A program made the translations under genes and the position numbers. A DNA stretch of 64,000 bases from the NCBI GenBank assembly GCA_023091665.1, contig JALJCQ010000017.1, positions 2,666,001 through 2,730,000 of the forward strand. The letters are read 5' to 3'. The notes beneath the pieces were generated by a model. The model saw nothing but the letters and a program-made list of their open reading frames with translations, searched no databases and was not told where the DNA came from. The stretch comes from Pythium myriotylum (taxonomy: Eukaryota > Oomycota > Peronosporomycetes > Pythiales > Pythiaceae). This document shows, one piece after another, positions 30,443 through 39,939 of the stretch. Positions within the stretch are counted from its first letter, which is position 1. Each line of letters opens with the position of its first letter.

Positions 30443-31131
30443 CTACATCGCGACTTCGGCTGGGGCAGCGGGCGGCTGCTTTGGGTCAGTGGTGGAGTTG
30501 TTGGCCTTGGGCACGGGCAGAAAGAGCTTGAACTCTGGCGGCAATTCCTCCTCCGAGTAGAGTCGGTCCGAGAAGTAGATGCGGCGGATTCGGCAATTGG
30601 CATGGATTTGCACACGTAGCGTCTCGATGTAATTGGTGCCGTACGCGCGGCGCGTAAAATCCGACAGATTAAACTGGATCTGGTTCCAGCCTTCATCTAA
30701 TCGCATCGGCATGGTGCAAATGAACGGCTTGACGCGCGTCGAGCTCTGATAGTTGGACGCGCGGAAGCGACGGCGCACATTCTTGTCATCGAGCACTTGC
30801 ACCTCAAACGTAAAGTACTTTTTCAAGTTCTTGACGATCATGACGAGAAACGGAAGCTTGATGCCGAGCGTCTTGGCCGGCTGCGCCGGGCACGTGATGA
30901 AGTTGGTGCTCACGTTCGTGCCCATGATCTCGAGCACCGAGGACTGGATGTCCTGGTCCGTGATGCGCTTGATGTGTCCATTGCGCACTTGCTTGTCCCA
31001 GATCTGCAGCGGTTTGCTCCTGACGCCCATGAATCATTCAGCGCCTATTGACACGTAGAAAGAGACACGACGACTCACCCGATGCTGTAGAGGATGGACA
31101 GGAAGCCCGACTGGAAGGTGTTCTTGAACAT
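30443..31131 (-). CDS. CFAP20: Cilia- and flagella-associated protein 20
   Basis: Exon 1 31131-31079 encodes [18 protein letters not shown] and exon 2 31019-30443 the rest; the intron is 59 nt with GTGAGT donor. Product 209 aa. The splice rebuilds [12 protein letters not shown], as in human CFAP20, and the following residues ([44 protein letters not shown]) are almost identical to it. CFAP20 is an inner-junction protein of the doublet microtubule. The C-terminal extension after LFLPVPKA (Pro/Ala-rich) is longer than in animals. A frame starting downstream at 31030 is open, but the real start is in exon 1. Confidence 0.95.
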
Positions 31132-31505
31132 GCTTGTGCGAGGCGGCGGCGCGCAGAGCAAGTGGAGCGCCGAGCGACGCGAGACGGCGCGACGGCTATC
31201 TCTGGCGAGTCTGTTTTTTGGAGCGTGCCTCTTCAAGAGCTCATCGATTGACGGAGAAAATGTAGCGCATTGTTATCGGATTTCGTAGTGAATTCGAAAA
31301 AAGCGCTTTTATCAATTCTGGAGTAGGTTGTGTCTATATCTGTAAATACTATTGCACATAGACGTTGCGCGATATTCGCCTCAAGTAAATTGGGGAGGGA
31401 GGTCTTACCGGGGTCCCAGGACCAAGGATAAAAATGGAGGGCGCAGCGTGGTCGCCACGTCAATAGGAAGACTGCCAGCATTCCAGTACAGTTCCACGAT
31501 CAAGA
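31132..31505. other. Upstream region of CFAP20 and the permease pseudogene
   Basis: 374 bp between the divergent starts. AT-rich from 31240 to 31370. No motif recognised. Confidence 0.4.
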
Positions 31506-33137
31506 ATGTCTCGCAAGCCGCCCCAAGGCAACAAGGTCTATGTGGCCAACCACGCCCACCAGGTCTCGTCACGAGCTTCAGAGGACCCAGGGCACTCGGT
31601 GCAAGTCGTGGCCGACGCGCCTGAAACAACACACCACTCGTGGTACAACCCCGGGAAAACAGATATCTTCTTCCTCGGCATCACCATCATCATGTGCGGA
31701 CAGTACATGAGCTGGAACATCGGACTCGTCGCCGGTGTCTACACGTACCTCATCATCTACGTGGTCATGGGTCTCGCGTACATCACGTTCTGTTGCTGCA
31801 TGGCCGAGTTGACGAGTGCGCTACCATTTGCTGGTGGGTCCTACGGCCTCGCTTGATGCACGCTTGGCTTCTTCCCGGCGTTTCTTATCGGCTGTGCGGA
31901 GGCTCTTGAGTACACGGTGAGTGTGGCGATCCAGGCAATCTGTGTGTCGGACATCATCGTGCAGGCGGCACCGGCACTGGACCAGTACTGTCCGTTATTG
32001 TGGCTAGTGGTATTTTATGTCCCGACAGTGGCTGTACAATGTGTTGGTGGTGCGGCATTTTGGATCGCGTCGACGAGTCTGGGCGCGTTTCAGCTGGTGT
32101 TGCTTCTAGTGTACTGCTTCGGTCTCCTCGGAGATGTGAGTTTCCGTGGGAACGCACTGGCGCACAGTGAGATGTTGTTCGCGGGCGGACTCGACAAGGC
32201 TTTGTACGTGTTTCCGTTCTCGGCGTGGTTCTTTTTGGGAGTGGAGGCGCTGAATCTGGCGAGCAACGACGTCAAGCATCCGAAGACCCAGATTCCACAC
32301 GGCCAGGTCGCGAGCATCTGCACGCTGTTTGTGACGGGTCTGTTCATGTACATCGTGACGGTATCGCTGCCTATGGAAGGAGGAGTTGTGGGTATCAGCG
32401 GTGAGTTGGGTCCGTTGGACAATGGTTTTATGCGTCTGTTTTCGGTCGCGCCTCAGTACGTGACGTTGCTTTCGTTGGTGCCTCAGTACGCGGGCGGGTA
32501 CGGCTTTTGTTGGGCGTCGTCGAAGTTGATCTCGTCCATGGCGCGATCGCGTCTGCTTCCCCCGTGGCTTGGAACGAGGTCAGCGCGATTCGGTACTCCT
32601 CATTACGCGATTTTGATTAGCTCTGTCGTCGGGTATGGTGTGTGTATCATCGTGTATAACTTTCCAAGCGTGACGGGATACATCTTACCAGTGTGCCTGC
32701 TCTTCGCATTTATCTCCTACTCTGGGCAGTGCATAGGGTACATTTTACTGACAGTGCGGTATCCAATCGTGTCGCATCGGGCATTCAAGAACCCTTTGGG
32801 ACTCGTCGGGGCTGTGTATTCGCTGCTGGTCTGGGTGCTTGGAATCTTTGCAATCGTTGGGTTCCAAGGCCACCACGGTCTAGAGGTTGCAGTCTTTGGA
32901 GTTGTCACAGTTCTACTCGGCGTTTACTACCTACTCGTTGCCAAAAAGCGTCAGGTAATGTCGGAAGAGGAGTCCAAGATTTTGCTGGTTGCCCACATTA
33001 CGTTATTCAACAATCGCAAGAAACATCATCGCTACACAACGCAAGCTGGGAAGCCATCGTCTAAAGGCCCTTCTGCCCAAACCCACTTGACGCGTCCACG
33101 AACTGTAGAAAGCGCCCATTCCCACCAAGTCAATTAA
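31506..33137 (+). pseudogene. APC permease broken by one nonsense codon
   Basis: The frame runs from ATG 31506 to TAA 33135-33137 except for TGA at 31854-31856, in the middle of the GSYGLARCTLGFFPAF signature. The intact paralogue at 33304 has CGA (Arg) at the same place, so one C-to-T change explains it. Both halves are otherwise complete, about 543 codons, with no frameshift. Codons 45 to about 345 match the inverted neighbour almost base for base, while the C-terminal third is clearly different. It may be a very young pseudogene or a gene read through at TGA. The sequence cannot separate these. Confidence 0.88.
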
Positions 33138-34765
33138 TTAAGCATTCTTCGCAACATTCTGTATGGTGTCGGAGGGTACATTGCTTGTGTCGCGAAGTTG
33201 CACCTCTGCATAGACTTCTGATCATTGGTGTGACTCCTGACTGACCGATTTACGCGCTTTAGGACGCCCTGCTTGCTCGTGTGGAATGTAATCGACTAGA
33301 AGTCTAGTTTGACTGACTGACATGGAAGCTCTCCACGGCTCCAGCTGATCGGGTTGTGTGCGTCCTGAGCAATGGCCCGTTCTTCCCAGAACTAGCGGAA
33401 CTGCGCGCTGTGTTGCGGCTCGATCTCTTGCGGATGTTGAAGAACGCAATGTGAGCCACCATCAACACTCTCGACTCTTCCTCGGACATGACTTGTCGCT
33501 TCTTCGCGACTAGTCGGTAGTAGAGGCCCACCACCATTGCGATGAAAGCGAAGATGATGACCTCTGTGCCATGATGGCCCTGGAATCCCACAATTGCAAG
33601 AATGCCAAGTACCCACACAAGGAGTGAGTAGACGGCACCAACCATCCCGAATGGATTCCGGTACGTGCACTGGGAAGTGATCGGATAGCGCAATCTGAGG
33701 ACGATGTAGCCCACACATTGCCCCGAGTAGGAGAAGAACGCGAAAAGCAGACACAACGGGAGGATGTAGCGCGCTGTACTCGGACTCGCCTGGACGATGA
33801 GGCAGACGATGTAACCGACTACAGCCGTGAGCAAGATTGCCCAAATTGGGGTACCGTGGCGAACTGACGTTTCGCCAAAGAACGGAGGCAGCAATTTCGA
33901 CCGCGCCATGGACGAGATCAACTTCGACGACGCCCAACAAAAGCCGTACCCACCCGCGTACTGAGGCACCAACGAAAGCAACGTCACGTACTGAGGCGCG
34001 ATCGAAAACAGACGCATAAAACCATTGTCCAACGGACCCAACTCACCGCTGATACCCACAACTCCTCCTTCCATAGGCAGCGATACCGTCACGATGTACA
34101 TGAACAGACCCGTCACAAACAGCGTGCAGATGCTCGCGACCTGGCCGTGTGGAATCTGGGTCTTCGGATGCTTGACGTCGTTGCTCGCCAGATTCAGCGC
34201 CTCCACTCCCAAAAAGAACCACGCCGAGAACGGAAACACGTACAAAGCCTTGTCGAGTCCGCCCGCGAACAACATCTCACTGTGCGCCAGTGCGTTCCCA
34301 CGGAAACTCACATCTCCGAGGAGACCGAAGCAGTACACTAGAAGCAACACCAGCTGAAACGCGCCCAGACTCGTCGACGCGATCCAAAATGCCGCACCAC
34401 CAACACATTGTACAGCCACTGTCGGGACATAAAATACCACTAGCCACAATAACGGACAGTACTGGTCCAGTGCCGGTGCCGCCTGCACGATGATGTCCGA
34501 CACACAGATTGCCTGGATCGCCACACTCACCGTGTACTCAAGAGCCTCCGCACAGCCGATAAGAAACGCCGGGAAGAAGCCAAGCGTGCATCGAGCGAGG
34601 CCGTAGGACCCGCCAGCAAATGGTAGCGCACTCGTCAACTCGGCCATGCAGCAACAGAACGTGATGTACGCGAGACCCATGACCACGTAGATGATGAGGT
34701 ACGTGTAGACGCCGGCGACGAGTCCGATGTTCCAGCTCATGTACTGTCCGCACATCACGATGGTG
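31690..34765. repeat. Inverted repeat of about 870 bp between permease copies
   Basis: Plus-strand DNA at about 31690-32555 and the reverse complement of about 33905-34765 differ at only about five or six positions by eye, including silent sites. Similarity ends abruptly on the C-terminal side after codons for SSMARS. Outside the block the two genes diverge strongly. The arms are separated by roughly 1.35 kb. Confidence 0.85.
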
Positions 34766-35073
34766 ATGCCGAGGAAGAAGATGTCGCTTTTGCCGGGATT
34801 GTACCACGAGTGGTGCGTGATTGCAGGCTCGTCGGGCACCACTTGAACAGCCTCGAAATGCCGCTGCGAGCCGGTGGCAGCCGAGGGGGCTTTGCTTGGC
34901 GGCCCAGGAACAACCGGGACCCCTGGCATCGTTGTCCTCCGTCGCGAAGAATCCGAAGTGCGACGTCTGCTGACTCGCGCTCGCTGCTCGGATCTCTTCT
35001 GGTCGCATTTCACGTTATTTTCGTCGTCCGACAAGACCAGGTTGACATGGCTACGCTTTGGAGTCTCTCCCAT
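33304..35073 (-). CDS. APC permease paralogue (intact)
   Basis: 589 aa from ATG 35073; a shorter start at ATG 34929 would match the other copies better in length. About 12 transmembrane helices follow HHSWYNPGKSDIFFLGI. The signature LTSALPFAGGSYGLARCTLGFFPAFLIG is complete. The cytosolic tail has KKRQVMSEEESRVLMVAH. Expected to import amino acids or ethanolamine-like amines with protons. It lies head to head with the ankyrin gene at 35148, only 74 bp from its ATG, and tail to tail with the pseudogene at 31506. Confidence 0.9.
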   Translation of the reverse strand: MGETPKRSHVNLVLSDDENNVKCDQKRSEQRARVSRRRTSDSSRRRTTMPGVPVVPGPPSKAPSAATGSQRHFEAVQVVPDEPAITHHSWYNPGKSDIFFLGITIVMCGQYMSWNIGLVAGVYTYLIIYVVMGLAYITFCCCMAELTSALPFAGGSYGLARCTLGFFPAFLIGCAEALEYTVSVAIQAICVSDIIVQAAPALDQYCPLLWLVVFYVPTVAVQCVGGAAFWIASTSLGAFQLVLLLVYCFGLLGDVSFRGNALAHSEMLFAGGLDKALYVFPFSAWFFLGVEALNLASNDVKHPKTQIPHGQVASICTLFVTGLFMYIVTVSLPMEGGVVGISGELGPLDNGFMRLFSIAPQYVTLLSLVPQYAGGYGFCWASSKLISSMARSKLLPPFFGETSVRHGTPIWAILLTAVVGYIVCLIVQASPSTARYILPLCLLFAFFSYSGQCVGYIVLRLRYPITSQCTYRNPFGMVGAVYSLLVWVLGILAIVGFQGHHGTEVIIFAFIAMVVGLYYRLVAKKRQVMSEEESRVLMVAHIAFFNIRKRSSRNTARSSASSGKNGPLLRTHTTRSAGAVESFHVSQSN

Positions 35074-35147
35074 ACCAGTACATCTTCAGTTGATGGTGAC
35101 GAAAACATTTGAGAACATTGGCCGTTGGGTTCATCAGAAGACGACAA

Positions 35148-35873
35148 ATGCCCACCAAGCGACGACGAGTGCTCGACTCGGCGCTGTGCGCTGCCGCCGG
35201 GCGAGGCGACGTGGATCTCGTCGCGCGGCTGCTGGCCACGGGCGTGAGCGCCGACGCTCGTGACGAACGAGACCTCTCGGCGCTCTACGTCGCCGTCGCC
35301 CGCGGCCACGAACGCGTCGTCGCGCTGCTGCTCGCGGCCGGCGCCGACTCGATGAGCTCCCACTGCATCGGCTCGGCCGCCTACGACGGTCGCGTGGACC
35401 TCATGGAGCTGCTGCTGGACGCCGGCGCCGACATTGAGCACATGAACAAGGACGGCGACTCGCCGTTGCTGCTGGCCGCGTACCAGGGCCAGACCGACGC
35501 GATCCACTTTCTGCTCGACCACGGCGCCGATCTCCACCATCGCAACGATGTAGGAGGCGACGCACTGTATTTTGCTGCACAGAGAGGCCATGTGCGTGCG
35601 GTTCAAGAGCTGCTGATCGCTGGAGCACAAGTGGACGGAGTGTCCGAGAAACACCAGTCGGCTCTCCATCGCGCTGCTGAGAACGGCCACATTGAGGTGG
35701 TTCGGATTCTGCTTGGAGCTGGCGCGGATCCGAGCCTTCGCGATCTGAATGGCCACACTGCAGGGGAGAAGGCTGAGGCGGCGAACCATCGCAAGATTGT
35801 CGATGTTCTCAACGATGGTACGAAGAGGTATGAGGGAGCTAGTGGTTGCCGGACCGCGTGTGGCTCTCCTTGA
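35148..35873 (+). CDS. Ankyrin-repeat protein, 241 aa
   Basis: Intronless, ATG 35148 to TGA 35871-35873. It starts with a basic stretch (PTKRRRVLDS), then about six ankyrin repeats (RLLATGVSADARDERDLS, LLLDAGADIEHMNKDGDS, ILLGAGADPSLRDLNG). No other domain. It sits between permease genes: 74 bp from the start of the one at 33304-35073, and its last 35 bases overlap the 3' end of the one at 35839-37455 on the other strand. Function unknown; repeats imply protein binding. Confidence 0.87.
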   Translation: MPTKRRRVLDSALCAAAGRGDVDLVARLLATGVSADARDERDLSALYVAVARGHERVVALLLAAGADSMSSHCIGSAAYDGRVDLMELLLDAGADIEHMNKDGDSPLLLAAYQGQTDAIHFLLDHGADLHHRNDVGGDALYFAAQRGHVRAVQELLIAGAQVDGVSEKHQSALHRAAENGHIEVVRILLGAGADPSLRDLNGHTAGEKAEAANHRKIVDVLNDGTKRYEGASGCRTACGSP

Positions 35874-37455
35874 CTCGTGTCCGGGCTGAAGGACCGTTCG
35901 TCGAAGTCGTATCATTCGTGGTGTAGGCTTGTTGTCTCTTCCGCTGGTTAAAGAATGCAATGTGGGCCACCAAGAACACTTTCGACTCCTCCTCGGAGAG
36001 GGTTTGCCGCTTCTGAGCTGCGAGCTTGTAGTACATGCCTAAGATGGCAGTGGCGACCAAGAAGAGAAAGATCTCGACACCGCTATGGCCATGGAACCCT
36101 GCGACTGCGACAATGCCAACGATCCAGACGGCCAAGCAGTACACCGCGCCAACGAGACCAAAGGGATTCTTGAAATTCCGCTTGAGATGGATTATTCCTC
36201 GCACCTTGAGCAGAATGTTGCCGATTGACTGACCCGAATAAGAAGTGAATGCGACAAGCAAGCTGATCGGCAGAAGGTACCCGGTGATGACAGGAAATGA
36301 GTAGACAAGATAACAGATGCCTAAGCTGAGAACCGACACTAGCAAGATTGCAAAGTGGGGAGTGCCAAATCGATCTGAAGTTATCCCAAGCCACGGCGGA
36401 AGCAGCTTTGATTTACCCATGGACGATACTAGCTCGGAAGCGGCCCAGGTGAAGCCCATTGCACCAGAGTATTGAGACGGCAAGGTTAGCAACGAAACGG
36501 TCGCGGAATGAAGCTTGAAAAGTCGCATGAATCCGTTGTCAAGCGGCGATAACTCGTTAGCGATACTTGCGAAACCTCCTTCTGTCGGGATCGAGACCGT
36601 GACTAGCAGCGTGAAAAGCCCCGTGATGAACAACACCACGACACAAGACACCTGGCCACGCGGAATCTGCGTCTTAGGTGTCGGCACGTCGTCGCTCGCG
36701 AGATTCAGTGCCTCGACGCCGATGAAGAACCACGCCGCGATCGGAAGAACGTGCATCGCACTGTGGAAGCCGCCCGCATACAACGCGGTCGAATCGGCGA
36801 GTGCGTTCTCCCGAATGTCGACCTCACCCAAGAGACCAAAGCAATAAACGAGCAAGAGAACCAACTGGAAGACACCGAGACCTGTGGAGATGAGCCAGAA
36901 GACCGCGCCACCGATGCACTGCACGATGGTGGTGGGGATGTAGTAGATCACGATCCACACGAGCACGCGGTACTGGTCGAGCGATGGCACTGCCTTGATG
37001 ATGATGTCGGATACGCAGAGTGTCTGTATGGCGGCGCACATGGTGTACTCGAGGGCCTCGGCGCATCCGATGAGGAAGGCAGGGAAGAATCCGAGCGTGC
37101 ATCTGGCGAGTCCGTAGGATCCTCCTGCGAAGGGGAGTGCGCTGGTGAGCTCGGACATGCAGCAGCAGAATGTGACGTAAGCGAGACCGACGAGGACGTA
37201 TACGATGGTGAATGTGTATACTCCTGCGATGAGTCCGATGTTCCAGCTCATATATTGACCGGACAAGACGATGGCGATCCCGAGGAAGAAGATGTCGATC
37301 GCACCAGAACAACGGTAGCGCTGTCTCTTGGCTGTCGTTGTGCTCCCCGCCTTACCGACTGGTAGTTTCTGTGGCGGAATCGATGGGTCTGTCGTATGGG
37401 AGTCGGCATGTGGATCCGCGTAGACTTTATTTGATAGTGCTTGGCTCGCTGACAT
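35839..37455 (-). CDS. APC permease paralogue
   Basis: 538 aa from ATG 37455; the frame continues upstream without ATG. Twelve predicted helices, the signature LTSALPFAGGSYGLARCTLGFFPAFLIG and the tail block KRQTLSEEESKVFLVAHIAFFNQRK. The N-terminal two thirds are nearly identical in DNA to the copy at 38320-39939; the C-terminal third differs. Likely an amino-acid or amine importer. The stop overlaps the ankyrin gene's 3' end by 35 bp. Confidence 0.91.
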   Translation of the reverse strand: MSASQALSNKVYADPHADSHTTDPSIPPQKLPVGKAGSTTTAKRQRYRCSGAIDIFFLGIAIVLSGQYMSWNIGLIAGVYTFTIVYVLVGLAYVTFCCCMSELTSALPFAGGSYGLARCTLGFFPAFLIGCAEALEYTMCAAIQTLCVSDIIIKAVPSLDQYRVLVWIVIYYIPTTIVQCIGGAVFWLISTGLGVFQLVLLLVYCFGLLGEVDIRENALADSTALYAGGFHSAMHVLPIAAWFFIGVEALNLASDDVPTPKTQIPRGQVSCVVVLFITGLFTLLVTVSIPTEGGFASIANELSPLDNGFMRLFKLHSATVSLLTLPSQYSGAMGFTWAASELVSSMGKSKLLPPWLGITSDRFGTPHFAILLVSVLSLGICYLVYSFPVITGYLLPISLLVAFTSYSGQSIGNILLKVRGIIHLKRNFKNPFGLVGAVYCLAVWIVGIVAVAGFHGHSGVEIFLFLVATAILGMYYKLAAQKRQTLSEEESKVFLVAHIAFFNQRKRQQAYTTNDTTSTNGPSARTRVKESHTRSGNH

Positions 37456-38319
37456 TTCTTGCTGTGCTTCCTTTTTGGTGAGTGGCTTTCGCGTGGGAGG
37501 TGTTGCTCTGAATGAAACGCACGCGAAAGTTTGCCTTGCGAACAAAGGCCATTGTTATTGGAGCTCGTGCGATTGCACGTTTCGCCTGATTCCGGAGCTA
37601 AACTTATCGACAGCTCAGACGAACCTGATCGCCATTACTAACCATCCCACATCGCTGAAGACAAGCGCATTCGCTCGTACAAGAAGAACACGATGGTGTT
37701 CTTGAAGCGAGCTGCTGCAACAGCGAATGAGACCGAAAATGCTCATATGCTCATTTATGGATCACATTGAGCATATGCCATATTATATGCCCCATATGCC
37801 ATATTATATGCCACATATATGTCAACAAAGTCCTCTCGTTAAATTGTTAAATCAGTACACTAAAGGCTCATCACCCGGATGAGTCAAGCTTGTGACGAAG
37901 ATGAGTCATCAGCCACCAGTGGTTCCAGCACCGGACAAACCAGATCGCAGTGCGGCAGCGCCGATCGCCGCGCCGTCCATCGCTTGGCCGCAGACCATTT
38001 CCTCGTTTCTCCACAAAGCCGTCAAAACCTAATTTTAATTGCTGTGAGCGACGTGAACGCTACGCGCTAACGAGAACGAAGCGCCAACTTGGGAACTCTG
38101 CTGTTCGAAGTCCTGCATTGCGCAGTGCGCCCGAAAGTGAGAGAGAAGTCATCACGGTGGCGTCATGTCGGGCCAATTGTCCGGCTGAGAACTTTTGACT
38201 GAACGAGACCTCTTCGAGTTGACATCCGAGCGATGACCACGACAAATTGGTTAACAGGCAGTGCACTCACTCCAAGATGGCGAAGGATCCACAGACATAT
38301 CGACTATCTGTATCTAGCT
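37456..38319. other. Intergenic between permeases, with tandem repeat
   Basis: 864 bp. AT-rich core near 37740-37830 with a two-copy 21-bp repeat. An 18-bp sequence at 38112-38129 (CCTGCATTGCGCAGTGCG) recurs at 40543-40560, on the far side of the next permease gene. No coding signal. Confidence 0.5.
37772..37813. repeat. Two-copy 21-bp tandem repeat
   Basis: The unit starts CATATGCCATATTATATGCC and occupies 37772-37792 and 37793-37813, the last base differing. Further CATATG pieces flank it. The motif is nearly self-complementary at CATATG. Confidence 0.8.
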
Positions 38320-39939
38320 CTATCGGTTGGGAGACCGGGCGTGGCTCTCCTTTGGTCGTGTTCTTGAAGATACTCGGTTGGACGAGGATCCCATCGTGCT
38401 CACAACATAGCTATCTGGTCTCCTCCGTTTGTTGAAGAACGCGATGTGGGCCACCAAAAACACCTTCGACTCCTCCTCCGACAGCGTTTGCCGCTTCTGA
38501 GCAGCCAGCTTGTAGTACACACCCAGCAACCCAGCAGCAACCAAGAATACTAAAAACTCAACACCGTCGTGGCCGTGGAACCCCGCGATCGCGACGATAC
38601 CAATGATCCAGACGGCCAGGCAGTACACCGCACCGACCAAACCGAAGGGGTTCCGAAAATTCCGCTTGTGTCGGATGGTTCCGCGTACCCTGATCAGGAT
38701 GTAGCCAACACACTGGCCTGAATATGAGATGAATGCGACAAGCAAGCACATAGGGAGAAGGTACTCAGCGATCGCAGGATTTGAGTAAACGATGAAGCAA
38801 ACCACTAAGCTGATAGCCGAGACAACGAGTACCGCACAGTATGGCGTTCCGAAACGAAACGAAGTCGTCCCAAGCCACGGAGGCAGTAGCTTCGATTTGC
38901 CCATGGACGAGATCAAGTCAGCCGCAGCCCACGTAAACCCCATCGCTCCAGAATACTGCGACGGCAGCGCGAGAAGTGTGGCGCCAGAAGCGCTCACATC
39001 GAAAAGACGCATAAACCCGTTGTTAAGGACGAACAACTCACGACTCATACGACCGATACCTCCTTCCGCCGGGATCGAGACCGTGACTAGCAGCGTGAAA
39101 AGCCCCGTGATGAACAACACCACTACACACGACACCTGGCCACGCGGAATCTGCGTCTTGGGTGTCGGCACGTCGTCGCTCGCGAGATTCAGTGCCTCGA
39201 CGCCGATGAAGAACCACGCCGCGATCGGAAGAACGTGCATCGCACTGTGGAAGCCGCCCGCATACAACGCGGTCGGATCGGCGAGTACATTCTCCCGAAC
39301 ATCGACCTCGCCCAAGAGACCAAAGCAGTAGACGAGCAAGAGAACCAACTGGAAGACACCGAGACTCGTGGAGATGAGCCAGAAGACCGCGCCACCGATG
39401 CACTGCACGGTGATGGTGGGGATGTAGTAGATCGCGATCCACACGAGCACACGATACTGGTCGAGCGACGGCACTGCCTTGATGATGATGTCGGATACGC
39501 AGAGTGTCTGTATGGCGGCGCACATGGTGTACTCGAGGGCCTCGGCGCATCCGATGAGGAAGGCAGGGAAGAATCCGAGCGTGCATCTGGCGAGTCCGTA
39601 GGATCCTCCTGCGAAGGGGAGTGCGCTGGTGAGCTCGGACATGCAGCAGCAGAATGTGACGTAAGCGAGACCGACGAGGACGTATACGATGGTGAATGTG
39701 TATACTCCTGCGATGAGTCCGATGTTCCAGCTCATGTATTGACCGGACAAGACGATGGTGATGCCGAGGAAGAAGATGTCGACGGCGCCGGGCGTGCAGA
39801 GTTTGTGTCGGTATCTCGTCGGCTCTTGCGGTGTACTGGGTGCGTTTTCATGGGATGAAGAGCGGATTGGATTGTGACCAATATCACTGAAAGTCGTTGT
39901 CACGAAGACTTTCTTCGACGGCACTTTAGACTGCATCAT
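38320..39939 (-). CDS. APC permease paralogue
   Basis: 539 aa from ATG 39939 (a second ATG follows directly). Twelve predicted membrane helices; signature LTSALPFAGGSYGLARCTLGFFPAFLIG; tail KRQTLSEEESKVFLVAHIAFFNKRR. Length matches its neighbour at 35839. The first two thirds share near-identical DNA with that gene. No break seen. Probably an importer of amino acids or related amines. Confidence 0.91.
   Translation of the reverse strand: MMQSKVPSKKVFVTTTFSDIGHNPIRSSSHENAPSTPQEPTRYRHKLCTPGAVDIFFLGITIVLSGQYMSWNIGLIAGVYTFTIVYVLVGLAYVTFCCCMSELTSALPFAGGSYGLARCTLGFFPAFLIGCAEALEYTMCAAIQTLCVSDIIIKAVPSLDQYRVLVWIAIYYIPTITVQCIGGAVFWLISTSLGVFQLVLLLVYCFGLLGEVDVRENVLADPTALYAGGFHSAMHVLPIAAWFFIGVEALNLASDDVPTPKTQIPRGQVSCVVVLFITGLFTLLVTVSIPAEGGIGRMSRELFVLNNGFMRLFDVSASGATLLALPSQYSGAMGFTWAAADLISSMGKSKLLPPWLGTTSFRFGTPYCAVLVVSAISLVVCFIVYSNPAIAEYLLPMCLLVAFISYSGQCVGYILIRVRGTIRHKRNFRNPFGLVGAVYCLAVWIIGIVAIAGFHGHDGVEFLVFLVAAGLLGVYYKLAAQKRQTLSEEESKVFLVAHIAFFNKRRRPDSYVVSTMGSSSNRVSSRTRPKESHARSPNR

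Larger units (their letters stand above)
36580..39780. repeat. Near-identical direct blocks in two permease genes
   Basis: About 36575-37300 and 39055-39780 (both minus-strand coding) match almost perfectly; the 3' parts of the same genes do not. From TGTCTGTATGGCGGCGCACA at 37021/39505 for over 200 bases I see only one difference. This has the same layout as the inverted pair at 31.7-34.8 kb. Confidence 0.8.
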
